From contig CM063106.1 of NCBI GenBank assembly GCA_031841125.1, positions 44,133,806-44,197,805 on the forward strand: a stretch of 64,000 nt of DNA, given 5' to 3'. The notes below the pieces were generated by a model, which saw only the letters and a program-made list of their open reading frames with translations, was not told the DNA's origin and did no database searches. Positions 1-10,192 of this stretch are shown piece after piece. Numbering within the stretch: position 1 is the first letter of the stretch; every line of letters starts with the position of its first letter. The position numbers and the translations under genes are program-made. The stretch comes from Acanthococcus lagerstroemiae. Lineage: Eukaryota; Arthropoda; Insecta; Hemiptera; Eriococcidae.

Positions 1-279
1 TGTTTTTCTCCGACAAGAGAAAAAGAAAATGAGGGGCTATCTCGAAAATTCGAAAATCTGGGTTAAAAGTAGGATTGACGAGGCAAGAGGGCACCATTTA
101 ATTTTGAAGGAAGAAAACAAAAGTGAAAAGTTTATGATAGTTACTTTTTCTCTGTTTAGACATCCTTCAAATCTGATGCTCGATAGACTGAGAGACTACG
201 GAGTGTCACTCTAATCATCGAATCTATTGACCGAGGAAGAATGGTATTCAGTATTTTTCGTTTTTTCATCTTGTTACAG
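1..279 (+). other. TOR intron, 3' part
   Basis: Non-coding sequence upstream of the first recognisable TOR exon. It ends in a pyrimidine-rich stretch and TTGTTACAG, a good 3' splice site. I found no kinase-domain exon within it, so the preceding exon lies outside the window. Confidence 0.7.
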
Positions 280-601
280 GTAACCGGCATAGACGGAACA
301 TACCGTAAGACCTGCGAAAGCGTTATGTCGGTACTGCACCGCAACAAAGACAGCCTGATGGCGGTACTGGAAGCTTTTGTGTACGATCCTTTGCTGAACT
401 GGCGCTTGATCGAGGGTGGCGTGTATGGTGGAGCACCCGGTGTCGTGCCAGTTCGTTCCAAATCCAGCTCAACGCCCAGCGTCGCCGCTTCGGTTTTGAC
501 GGCGTCAGAGGGTGCGAATAGCGAAGCTGACACGTTATCCGAGGCCGCCAACAACAGCTTAAATGTGAATTCGAAAAAGCAAATGTCGTTGAACGGAAAC
601 G
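280..601 (+). CDS. Tor: TOR kinase, antepenultimate exon (end of kinase domain)
   Basis: This exon encodes the C-lobe end of the PI3K-related kinase domain of target of rapamycin, the catalytic subunit of TORC1 and TORC2 that phosphorylates growth regulators such as S6K and 4E-BP. It starts in phase 0 after TTGTTACAG with [12 protein letters not shown] and continues through the diagnostic block [16 protein letters not shown]. After that comes a low-complexity Ser/Ala/Val-rich linker of about 60 residues, the divergent kinase-FATC insert seen in all TORs. The exon ends one base into a Gly codon, and the donor GTATGT starts at 602. The three exons total 525 nt, exactly 175 codons with the stop. 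The rest of the protein (more than 2,000 residues in known TORs) lies to the left of the window. Assignment by motif recognition is very secure. Confidence 0.93.
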
Positions 602-1218
602 GTATGTTCACGCTTACGAGAATAATTAATTATTTTATACTCAAGAGCGGCTCTCTGAAAATTATATTTCTGTCTGGAATAGAGGTGGAGCATTGCGAGT
701 GTCGAATTTTTTAGGAACTAGATCGCTTACAAATTTTGACCCTTACTACTATGTTCAAATTATCTATTTTAGCAAAATTTGTCGTCTCCGTGCGTTTCAT
801 AAATCTAATTATGCAGAAAGTGATTTGTGGCAGCCGAGAGGTGGGGTAAAGTGAGCGAAATAACAAGCGTCATAATGTCTGGGACTCCAAATAATGTCAG
901 GGTGTCTAACAGTCGTTGAAGTCATTTATTTTCAATCGTGGTCATTTAAAAATTTCTAAAATTAGCAAATTATATCCTGAAAGAGAGAACAAAAAATTTA
1001 GAATTTGATAATTCTATTACATATAATGACCAGGGATGCAATTTTTATGAAAATCAATCAATTAATGTTTGTTTATTTAAATTTGCGGCACTCACTGAGC
1101 CAGCTACTCGTACTGAGGCCGTATCATAATATCAATGTTTACTTCATTCTTAATTTATAACTATTGTAAAACCTTGAACCTAATGTATATAAAACTAAAA
1201 ATGAGTTATCTGTGAAAA

Positions 1219-1264
1219 GGGCCCCTGACGAATGAGATTCCTATTCGTCAGAGACCCTTTTGAC
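1219..1264. repeat. short perfect-stem palindrome in TOR intron
   Basis: AAGGGCCCCTGACGAATGAG is followed a few bases later by its near complement, CTATTCGTCAGAGACCCTTT. The RNA would fold as a stem of about 18 pairs with a small loop. It may be a tiny foldback element or a decayed MITE terminus; the origin is unknown. Confidence 0.5.
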
Positions 1265-2072
1265 AGAAAACTCCTCAAATAAGGATAAAAACTAAAAATG
1301 AAACTGACATTGTCCACGCACCGAAGCCACGGATTCCACGAACTCTCCCCCCATCTCCACTTCTTTTGTATTTGTTAATTATTTTTTTTGTTGCCAGTTA
1401 TATTTTACCAGTAGTTTTCAATTTCTTACTCATTCTTGCTGTAGTAGGTTGTTCAATATTTTCTTCATTTTGTACCTATTATGTTTTGGCGTACCGACGA
1501 TTTGTGATTTGCATATTTTGTCTATAACATTTATTCCAGAAATTTCAAAAGATCTTCACGAATCACAGAATTCTGAGTCAAATGAGCAGCACTTCATTTT
1601 GCATATTTTGGCATTTACCATTTAGCACATTCACAGCAAATTGAAGAAAGAAAGAAAAAAAAAGTCATTTAAAGTCATTTATATTTAAAATGTTCTCAAG
1701 TGCGACTTGAAATATATTATTTATGCGAAAATTCATCTTGAGAACAAAGAAATGAAGAACCAAAGACTTAAATTAAGAAAAATGAGGGAAAACGGGAGTT
1801 ATTTGGAGATTTTACACTTCAACTGTAAAAGAATGGCGAATGAAGATAGATTGTACGTTTTAGAAAAACAATTACTGTTAAAAATGCGAATGCGTGCATC
1901 AGTAGAAAAGCGCGGTTTCTAGCAGTAGATAAACGAGAGAGAGCAAAAGAAAAAGCAACGGTCGGGATCTTGTGAGGGAAGAAACCGGGTAATAGTATTA
2001 ATGATAGATAATGACAAGGGGGGAGGAAAGGACGGGTAGAAGGGAGAGAAGGAGAAGAAAAATGGGAGAATG

Positions 2073-2624
2073 CTAACTGGAACATGGAAGATCAACTGGC
2101 AGCTTTGCAATTTTACTAACTGGCCGTTTAAGGGTGCCGTCTACCATCTTAATGGTGACAACTTTTACAACATCATCCAATCCTGGATGTGTTTGTACAA
2201 TACGACCTTTGCGCCACAACGTGGCAACATCGATCTTATTTTTTATGACAACTAAATCGCCTATCTTAAGGCTCTTGACTTCCGATTGCCACTTTTTTGG
2301 ACGATTTTGGAGGGCGTGTATGTATTGTATACTCCACCTCTTCCAGAATTGTTTAATCATCTGTTGGGTGATATTATATGACCGTCGAATGGAAGAGTTA
2401 GAGGGGACTTCGGTTTGGCCTGGAGGGGCAAGAATAGCATCACCGATCAAGAAATGTCCAGGGGTCAGAGCATCGAGCGAATTGACATCGTCGGAAAGAG
2501 GACATAAGGGGCGCGAATTGACGCATGCCTCTACTAGGGTGACCAAAGTGTGCAGTTCTTCATAGCTTAGGGTTTGATCGCCGATGGTGGGAATTAAAAT
2601 CTTTTTAATTGATTTTATTAACAA
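2073..2624 (-). pseudogene. BEL/Pao integrase C-terminal fragment
   Basis: An open stretch of 183 codons matches the C-terminus of BEL/Pao pol (the DUF5641-type integrase tail). It carries the typical order TLSYEELHTLVTLVEACVNSRPL, then LTPGHFLIGDAI, then QQMIKQFWKRW, then KIGDLVVIKN and GRIVQTHPGLDDVVKVV. The catalytic core and everything upstream are missing, so it is a dead 5'-truncated relic. Its sequence is clearly different from the BEL element at 19.4-25.4 kb, so it is a second family. It lies antisense in a TOR intron, and no LTRs are recognisable around it. Confidence 0.85.
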
Positions 2625-2959
2625 TTAGATGGCAAAAAGTGGGATATAACAGGGCTATCCCTGATTGACAATGAGGCCACTAACAATCCAGAGTGCATTT
2701 CTGAATATCACTCAGTAATCACACGACGTGAACTAATACTGAGTGATCACTTCTCACTCGCTGTTTTAAAATGATGAGATGTGGAACACTGAAAAAAAAT
2801 TTTAGTGGCCAAAAGTCTCAAAACGGTAATGGTTTGTGATATGTTTTGTGAGTGCTCTCCAAATAGTCAATCGGGTCTAAAATTAAAGAAAATGGCCGAA
2901 ACCTGATTTTTTTAAAAAAATGGGAACTACTTTTATTTCTTTGGGGAAACAAAAAGGTA

Positions 2960-3390
2960 CCGGGAAACAGGATTTTATGCCAAGAAAAAAATAAATAAAG
3001 TGGTAGAAATGAAGGAGTAAGTTTCTAGCTGGTCTACTAGGAAAATTAATAAAGAGTTGAATAAAAACAAGCTGTAATACTGAAAATTAAGGACCAGGAT
3101 GGAAAAATAATAACAAATAATAGAAATAAAATCACAGAAACTAGAGTTCATACTACGAAAACCTATACAAAGAAAGAAAGAAACAAGAGGATACAGAATA
3201 TAGAAATACGTTACTATTGAAAGATGAGAAGGGCATTCCACCAATTCTAAGTGAAGAAGTAGAAATTACAATAAATAAAAAAAAAAAAAAAAACAGAACC
3301 CGATAAAATAGTTAACACTACCATTAAAAAGCTATGCGAGGTGCTGGTAGAACCATTAACAAAAATCTTTCACAGAATAATCGATGATAG
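2960..3390 (+). pseudogene. LINE fragment, linker and start of RT
   Basis: Broken reading frames resemble the region between endonuclease and reverse transcriptase of the LINE family that follows. KIKDQDGKIITNN leads into an E-K-G-I-P-P-I-L-S-E-E-V segment, a poly(A) expansion at 3278-3295, and then an EPDKI...LVEPLTKIFHRIIDD block. That block is homologous to the GPDKISNTILREF block of the neighbouring copy at about 4950. It is joined abruptly at about 3390 to the endonuclease of another copy, so domain order is wrong (RT before endonuclease) and these must be two separate insertions or a rearrangement. Confidence 0.6.
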
Positions 3391-3889
3391 AGGGGCGTAT
3401 AGCCATGCACGCATGCCAAATTGGCCCCGGGACAACGCATCCCTATACTCGCCGGACAACAAAATAAAAAACGAAATAGACTACATTTTGATCAACGACA
3501 ACAGAATTTTGAAAGATGTACGGTGTATAACAGCTCTAAAGTTCCCCTCGGATCATAGGGCAGTAGGGGCTAAGTTGGAAATCCCAAGCAGAGTGGAAAT
3601 CAAGAACTGGGCACAGAAAGGAAAGAACACAATTTGTCACCATCCTCCGTTATACACAATAGAAGCTCTCAAGAAAGATCTTACCCAAAATTTAAATAAA
3701 GTGTTAGAAAGAGAGAAGGAATCCAGTGTACAACAGAACTACAACGAACTAGGAACAGTCATTAGGGAAGTATTTGCAGCAACCTTAGAAACAAAAAGAG
3801 AAATTAAAACAGATGACAAATTAACAAGAGAAACAAAAGAATTGTTAAAGAAGAGAGAAGAGCTGCAAAATAAAACAAAGAAAAAGAGA
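3391..3889 (+). pseudogene. LINE endonuclease C-terminus
   Basis: This open segment encodes the C-terminal half of an APE-type LINE endonuclease. KIKNEIDYILINDN is followed by FPSDHRAVGAKL, where the SDH catalytic motif of APE nucleases is present. A charged, coiled linker (RETKELLKKREELQNKTKKK) comes next. The N-terminal half is missing. The frame is cut at about 3890 by an antisense retroposon with a (TC)n tail and resumes at about 4586, so the two segments were once one ORF. Confidence 0.8.
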
Positions 3890-4565
3890 GAGAGAGAGAT
3901 ATTTATTGATTTTTCTTTACAATATACAATCAGAACATGACCCCTCCACTATGCACATATTTGTGCGAGCGTGGAGGGGGCTACTTTCACTTACATTTAA
4001 AAAATGAAATATCGTCAAAGTAAAACAAAACGAAACAATAAGCACAATAAAACAAATCAAACTAAACTATGGCAGAACCAAACCCGCGAAAGAAATAATA
4101 ACATGATAACAAAACCAAATAAATAAATGAAATAATTAGAATAAAAAGCATTAGCAAACTAAGACAAACAATACTTGGAACAAATAATAACAAAAACGGT
4201 ATTAAAAATTGGATAAGCGATATAAAATAAAAATAAATAAATAAGTAAAAAAATCAAACTGCAGCAAACAATACTAGAAACCATAGGCTATAAAACAATA
4301 CTAAAAATTAAATAAATGAAATAAAGCCAGCAATAAAGGAAGAAAGAAATAAAATAAAAAGCAAATAAAAGGCAAACAACTTGAGTATGGCAAACACTTG
4401 GGCAGAAGGTAGTATACAAAAGAGAAGAACAGGAGCAGAAAATAGTGAAAATTAAATAAGTTGAGAAAGACAATAAATAAGTGATAAGAGTTGAATTTTA
4501 AAATAAAACAGAAAACAACTGAAATAAAACATAAAACAGACAGAAAACGCCTGGTGCAGATCTCA
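3890..4565 (-). mobile_element. antisense retroposon 3' end inserted in the LINE
   Basis: Read on the minus strand, this A/T-rich insert ends with a hairpin (3941-3979; CCCCTCCAC pairs with GTGGAGGGG). About 35 bases later comes AATAAA, then a (TC)n run at 3889-3900. Hairpin, poly(A) signal and simple-repeat tail is the layout of a LINE or SINE 3' end. No coding sequence is visible in the remaining 600 bases. The LINE frame on both sides shows that this is a later insertion. Confidence 0.55.
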
Positions 4566-4585
4566 GGGTGAAACGATTGAATTAA

Positions 4586-6440
4586 TAGAACTCAAGAAAA
4601 CAAAAAGAGAATTAAAGAAGACATACGCAAGTATGACACCGCAAATATTAAGGAAATACTAGAAAAGTCTAAATCAACTAAAAACGTTGAAAAAATAGTG
4701 TACCCACATCAAAATCTAACATTAAGGATAAAAAAACAAGGAGGGAATATACATACAGAACAGATGCGGAATAGTACAAGTAGCAACTGAATTTTATGAA
4801 AGTTTGTATAGGGAGGAAGACACGACCAATAAGGTCGGAAAAAAGGAAAGAATCAAAATTAAAATCGAAATGGCAGACGAACCAATCCCACCCATCCTCC
4901 AAGGAGAAGTATCGTGCATCTTGAAAAATCTGAAAACAGCAAAAACGGTGGGGCCAGACAAAATAAGTAATACTATACTCAGAGAATTTTCAAAAGAGTT
5001 AACACTCATAATAACACAAATTTTCAATAAAATTATAGGTCAAGAAAAAATCCCGATACAATGGAAAGAGGCAGAAATTATACTACTATTCAAGAAAGGA
5101 GAGAAAGCGGATATCTCCAATTATAGACCTATCAGCCTAACATCAAATATCAGCAAAATCTTCTCAAAATTGATAAAAACTAGGATGTACGGAATACTAG
5201 ATGAGGCACAAAGCTCCGAGCAAGCGGGATTCCGCAGGAACAGATCGACTATAGATCATATCTTTTCATTCAACCAGTTAATAGAGAAGGCAAACGAATT
5301 CCAATTCCCTCTGCACATACTTTTCATAGACTTTCAAAAAGCAGTTGATACAGTAAAGCAAAGTTATTTATGGAAGGCACTGAGGCGGCAAGGAGTTCCT
5401 CAAAAATTTATAAGGATTTTAGAAGAAATGTACGAGGGAGCAATAGCTAAAATTAAATTAGACAAAGTAGGACCAAAGTTTGCAATAACAAAAGGGGTAA
5501 AACAGAGTGACCCTCTGTTATCTAATTTATTCAATAGCGTGATAGAAGAGATTTTCTGGGAAATGGGATGGGAGGAAAAAGGAATTAGAATAGACGGAGT
5601 ATGGCTAAACACCTACGCCTTGCAGATGATGTGGCGCTAATATCTCAAAATTTAGGACAGTTGGAAGAAATGGCAAACGAACTCGAAACAACTAGCAGGA
5701 AAGCAGGACTGAAACTAAACTTTCAGAAAACCACAATTTTGTCAAATGAGGAGGTAGCAAACATCAGGATCAAAGAGGAAGAAATCAAAAGAGTTAACGA
5801 AGTGGTGTACTAGGGTCAAAAGATGGCATTCAAGAACAGAACAGACAAAGAATTAAACAGAAAAATGTCACAGGCGTGGAAGGGTTATTGGACGCTAAAA
5901 ACAATTCACAAAAACCAAATTCCATTACCAATAAAAGCGAAAACTTTGAAAAGTTGCACATACTCGATTCTAACCTACGGAGTCCAGACTTGGGCTCTAA
6001 CAGTTATACAAACAAATAAACTACACCGAGTACAACTGGCAATGGAACGGAACATGTTGGGCAAACGGACAAAATTAGTAACACCAGGATAAGATCCTTA
6101 GTAAATACAAAAGAGATATGTGGTAAAAAGACTCAAAATGAAATACGCTGGGCACGTTACACGATCGCAGGAGGATAAGTGGGAGAGGCGCTTGCTGGAA
6201 TGGACACCTCGGGAATATAGACGTAAGAAAGGCAGACCCCCTACCAGATGGCGGGACGAAATAGATAGTTGCAGTGGGATTGCACGGGGGAGGGACGCTC
6301 GGGTAAGAGGTCGCTGGATTAGGGTTGAGGAGGTTTTTGCCCAACGTTGGGCGCAATTAACGGATTAAGCAAACTGTAAATAATTTTAAGTACATTTAAT
6401 GTAAAAGTCTAAATAAAGCTCACTATTATTATTATCATTG
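4586..6440 (+). pseudogene. LINE reverse transcriptase and 3' end, sense in TOR intron
   Basis: This is the continuation of the LINE ORF after the insertion. It runs from the linker through the reverse transcriptase, with WKEAEIILLFKKGEKADISNYRPISL, EQAGFRRNRSTIDHI, LFIDFQKAVDTV, GVKQSDPLLSNLFN and a LADD catalytic box (5618-5629; FADD/YADD in active elements). The C-terminal block follows with GHVTRSQEDKWERRLLEW and GRPPTRWRDEI, ending at WAQLTD and a stop near 6368. Frames change at about 5620 and 6090, and an in-frame stop lies at 5811. The 3' UTR carries AATAAA near 6412 and an (ATT)n tail to about 6436. It is dead, of RTE/Jockey-like APE type; the exact clade is uncertain. Confidence 0.85.
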
Positions 6441-6466
6441 ACTAATTTAAGGCTTTATTGTTTTAG

Positions 6467-6653
6467 GTGAAAATATACCTTATCAACCAGAGGCGCTGAA
6501 CATGAAAGCACTAGCTATTATTACAAGGGTGCGTGAAAAACTGACTGGCCATGATTTCGATAAGAACGTGGGAGTAACTGTGGAGAAACAGGTTGAACTG
6601 CTGATCAAGCAGGCCACGTCGAATGAAAATCTATGTCAATGTTATATCGGCTG
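6467..6653 (+). CDS. Tor: TOR kinase, penultimate exon (FATC domain)
   Basis: This exon encodes the end of the linker and most of the FATC domain, the C-terminal cap essential for TOR kinase activity. Visible blocks are ALNMKALAIITRVREKLTG and VEKQVELLIKQATSNENLCQ followed by CYIGW. It opens with GT completing the Gly codon split at 601 and closes with TG of the Trp codon before the donor GTAAGA at 6654. Phases match both neighbours exactly. Together with the last exon it gives the canonical TOR C-terminus. Confidence 0.94.
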
Positions 6654-6930
6654 GTAAGATTATTTTGTACCGTGGTCTCCGATTACCATTCGTTGGTTAT
6701 TTTGCTGCACCATTTGAACGCGTCGACGTGTTTTTTGAAATGTTGACGAGTCAGCTAGTTTGGCTCTCCCGAAATTCCGCTCGTTCGTTTCTGTGGCTAT
6801 ACCGTTCAATGGTATATCAATCTTGAAGGTGTTCCTTTTAAAAACATTTCACGCCTGTGTTATCTTCGTTCATTATTCTCGTTTGCAGTGACGATAACGA
6901 TTTATCTGTTATAATTTACTATTTTTTTAG
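6654..6930 (+). other. last TOR intron
   Basis: A 277-base intron running from GTAAGA to ATTTTTTTAG, with no other feature seen. Reading frames through it are incidental. Confidence 0.85.
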
Positions 6931-6946
6931 GTGTCCATTCTGGTGA
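6931..6946 (+). CDS. Tor: TOR kinase, 16-nt terminal coding exon
   Basis: After the acceptor ATTTTTTTAG, one base completes the split Trp codon. Cys-Pro-Phe-Trp and TGA follow, giving the invariant ...GWCPFW C-terminus of TOR. The exon contributes only four whole codons, yet they include the functionally critical final Trp. The 3' UTR follows directly. Confidence 0.93.
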
Positions 6947-7032
6947 TACGGGATTTTCGATATTGACAATGAAACACCGTCACTTTCGCGATAATGGTAC
7001 ATACATAGTACATAATAACTAGCCAGAAAATG

Positions 7033-7038
7033 AATAAA
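7033..7038 (+). terminator. candidate TOR poly(A) signal
   Basis: AATAAA lies 87 bases after the TGA, inside AAAATGAATAAATCG, and is the first such hexamer downstream. The resulting 3' UTR would be about 110 bases. The cleavage site itself cannot be placed from sequence alone. Confidence 0.55.
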
Positions 7039-7059
7039 TCGAAAATCATAAGTCTGGCG

Positions 7060-8174
7060 AGATAATTATTATGAAAATGCGAAATGTCATCATAGATCTA
7101 GTAGAAGACCGGCGGGCGTTGTTATAAGTCTTGATGTTTTTATTGGCACGTTGCATTACGATGATGGAAATCTGGATGGAACGTACGTGGCACGTAGCAT
7201 GTAGGAAAAGAACGTAACGGAATAAAGAATTGAAAACAGTATTCTGCGCTCGGATTATGCGCAAAATTTACTCATAAAATAATGACTCTGAAAAGCTTAA
7301 TTGATGATCACTGTTACCGTTACCAGAATCATAAATGTTGAATTGTTCGCGTTTAATTTAGAAATTGTATTTTTATTTTTGATAAAATTTATCAATTACG
7401 AAAATAAGTTGTTTTTTTATATTCTGAGCAGAAATAAGAATAGGCGGAAATCCCTTGTGCCAAACTGGGATCCAAAACACACATTATTGTCTTCATTGCG
7501 ATCACCCACTGGTAAGGGTAACTGGTACTATTGACCTTAGGTACTTATTGGATCTTGGTACACATTGACGTATTACAAAAATATCTTTGGTGCTATTTTC
7601 GCTCGATGTAGCCAATATTCACACCGAAGGTGATTGATAATGTGATATATGAGTTGACTATCACTTTCTTTCTGAAACGTTTTTTTTTCTTTTTTCTTTT
7701 TTTTTCTGATTTTCGATTATTTAATTCCTGTCGCGGGTGAGTGTATATTGAATTTCATATAAAAAATGTGTTGAAATATTAATTTTACACCATTTCTCGG
7801 TCATCGTTTCTTTTAAACAAGAAAAAGTGGTCACACAGTGACATTCAGATTTCAATGAGAATAAAGACTAGAAATACTGAATTTCAACTTATTATTTCTG
7901 TTTTCTATAGAGAACATGCCAAACGGAAGATATGAATCTTTTTCCGTAAATTATGGTTTATTTACTTAATATTGATGTGTTGGTTCTTGATAAATTGAAA
8001 TTCGTATTCGTGTAATTAACATTAAGCTATTTGACATAAATGTAAGTTCGTTACAAATTCATTTGAAGTTCGAAGTAAGCTTCCTACATGAGATACGAAT
8101 ACCTTACATCAATGAAAAATTGAATTCTCCGCACATTATTGGTCATTTATTATTATTGATATGTCACTGTGTAT
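7060..8174. other. intergenic, no gene seen
   Basis: AT-rich sequence downstream of TOR with a T/C-rich run at 7680-7706. Short reading frames on both strands show no recognisable motif or codon bias. Nothing is supported here. Confidence 0.6.
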
Positions 8175-8420
8175 CAGGGCCCGATGCGCAATCAGTTCCC
8201 CTCAAGTTACCCGCGGAAAAGTTACCCTCTTGCAACCTTCAGATACCCTCCGATTACCCTCAGATTACTTTCCATAAATTGTCATTCAGCCAATCAGAAC
8301 GCTCCGTTTACTCTGACGGATCACATGTGGTAGGTAACTGGTTACCCTCTAGTTACCCATGTAACCCTACAGTTACCCTTTAGTTACCCTGACCGATCAC
8401 GTGAGTAGGTAACTGGTAAC
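8175..8420. repeat. GTTACCC-rich dispersed repeat, copy 1
   Basis: A cluster of GTTACCC/AGTTACCCT words sits inside a longer unit starting CCCGATGCGCAATCAG. The same unit occurs twice in tandem, in opposite orientation, at 34498-34790, including the landmarks CCGCGGAAAAGTTACCC and TTGCAACC. It is a dispersed, internally repetitive family; whether it is a MITE or a satellite is unclear. Confidence 0.65.
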
Positions 8421-9180
8421 CCCTTAGACAATGGAGAATGGACTGGTAATAGTGATAAGAATTACACAGTTTTAAATGGAGCATCGTTGAATGTAAACAA
8501 AGGCAATTTGCCCTGTTCGTAGTTATATCTATATCAAGAGCCATGTAGAAACTACATACATATATGACGTAGCGTTTACTGATAAGCTTTTTTCAACGCG
8601 AGTACACATTTTTGAATCGGGGGACCAATTTTGAAAAATTCTACATTTTACGCTGTTTCCAACGATACTAATAACTCATTTTGTTTACAAATGTTGGTTT
8701 TTACCCTTACGCTGAATAGCGTCCATTTGAAGCCAGTAAGTTACCTGATGCTGATTCCTGATTGTTATTTACAGTTCACGGAATTCACAACCACAAATCT
8801 ACATTCCTTTTTTTCCTTTCCCCCCCCCTCTTGCTACTGCTTTAATGGACTTAGAGATAGGGGACTCGCGCAAAAATGTGACCAAAGGCTTGCGCTTCAA
8901 AAAGAAAAGTTTGTGGTATGACCTATCAGAGTGAATCAAAAATAGGGTCACTGAGTACCTTCAGTTACACCTAATGTTATCGATTGCATCGGAACGTTAT
9001 CATCTTGAATTGATAATGTGGAATTTTTTTTTAAATCGTAGTAGCGGATCAATCCTATGGCACATCGATAATTTTGAAATTTGAGAGGAAAATTGCAAAT
9101 TGACCCTATACAAGCTGCAATAATTATTGTAATAAGATGTTCACGCCTTCTACACGGTGAAATGTTCACTTGTTACCAAA
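8421..9180. other. intergenic, nothing identified
   Basis: AT-rich unique sequence with a C run at 8820-8828. No coding, RNA or repeat signal that I can support. Confidence 0.55.
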
Positions 9181-9376
9181 TGTTCGGACGTATACTGCTT
9201 TACCTACGAAGCGTCAGCGTCGCTTATCGCGTTACCGGCCGATAAGGCATACATTGAAATGCAGTTTCAATTATTCATATTCTGTATTCTCGTTCGGACG
9301 AAATTAGTCGTCGTGCAAACATGAAATAAACGTGCGTCAAAGAAAGTTGATCGCTTTATTCGCGTCTTACGCTACA
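9181..9376 (+). mobile_element. solo LTR (196 bp) with CCAAA target duplication
   Basis: The segment begins TGTTCGGACG and ends GCTACA (TG...CA). It is flanked by a perfect 5-base duplication, CCAAA, at 9176-9180 and 9377-9381, and contains AATAAA at about 9328. Its first eight bases match the start of the BEL LTR at 25431 (TGTTCGGA), and BEL/Pao elements make 5-base duplications. It is most simply an LTR left after recombination between the two LTRs of one element. No internal region is present. Confidence 0.75.
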
Positions 9377-9405
9377 CCAAACAAACAAAAAATATTAAGA
9401 AAGTC

Positions 9406-9691
9406 CATAGGCGTCGACTTATGGAAAATATTGGGGGGGGGGGAGGCAGAATCAGTCGTTGCGCGGTTTGTTCTTTGATTATTTTACTGAGACGCGTCTA
9501 AAATATTCCGGTATTATCAATTTTATTCTTATTTGTTTTCTCTTTTTTTCTTTTTTATTAAATAATTAAAAAATTAATGGTAAAATTTGTTGTACTTATT
9601 CCATTTTTGAGTTGAGAATATTGGGGGGGGGCGTTGCCCCTCCAAAGTTTTCATTGCCCCCACCCCAAAAAAAGCCAAGTCGGCGCCTATG
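9406..9691. mobile_element. hAT-like MITE, CATAGGCG family
   Basis: This 286-base element has terminal inverted repeats CATAGGCGTCGACTT and AAGTCGGCGCCTATG. It is flanked by an imperfect 8-base duplication (AGAAAGTC and AGAAGGCC, 6 of 8). G and C runs border an AT-rich core, as in the other MITEs here. There is no coding capacity. The 8-base duplication and CA ends point to hAT. Confidence 0.7.
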
Positions 9692-10044
9692 AGAAGGCCC
9701 TTTTCCTTTAAATTAAGGTGTGGCTAAGATCTCGAGAATTATTACCCTGTACCCACGGGGGGCTGTTTGCCTCTCAAATCCTGAACATTTTCATGAAACT
9801 TTAGAGAGTAGTTAGTCTTTAACACCTTTACAGCGAAATAAGGGTTCAATTTGGACGTGTTTTCTTTTTACTTGGTTAATCTTGATCAGTTAAAACCAAA
9901 AACATTAGAATATTCTCCATTTCAAAAAGATTTGAAAGACTGAAACTAGAGACGGAGCCGTATAAGATAAGGGGTGCTCCCGGAAGACTTGTTTTGGGCA
10001 AGAGTTGGTAGTTTGATCAAATACGGTTGGAAAAATTGAAGAAT
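9692..10044. other. intergenic, nothing identified
   Basis: Unique sequence between a MITE and a tandem duplication; I see no supported feature. Confidence 0.5.
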
Positions 10045-10192
10045 GTGAAGACATATAATTTCTGCTTATTTGACTGAATCTTTTGAAACGAATATTTTTA
10101 TAGTAAACTCGTTTTACGTGTGAAGACATGTAATTTCTGCTTGTTTGACTGAATCTTTTGAAACGAATATTTTCTAGTAAACTCGTTTTACA
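10045..10192. repeat. 75-bp tandem duplication
   Basis: Two adjacent units start GTGAAGACAT and end CTCGTTTTAC. They differ at only a few positions (for example CATATAAT versus CATGTAAT) and by a small deletion near the end of the second unit. It is a recent local duplication. Confidence 0.8.

Larger units (their letters stand above)
602..6466 (+). other. TOR intron, 5.9 kb, transposon-filled
   Basis: The intron runs from GTATGT at 602 to TTGTTTTAG ending at 6466. The first 1.4 kb (602-2070) is AT-rich with no feature I can name. It does contain a local inverted repeat at about 1219-1264, where GGGCCCCTGACGAAT pairs with ATTCGTCAGAGACCC. The remainder is occupied by the transposon remnants listed separately. 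All lie within the intron and so need not affect the mRNA. Confidence 0.85.

Noticed and set aside
156..611. 151-codon minus-strand frame
   Set aside because: Antisense of the TOR exon at 280-601.
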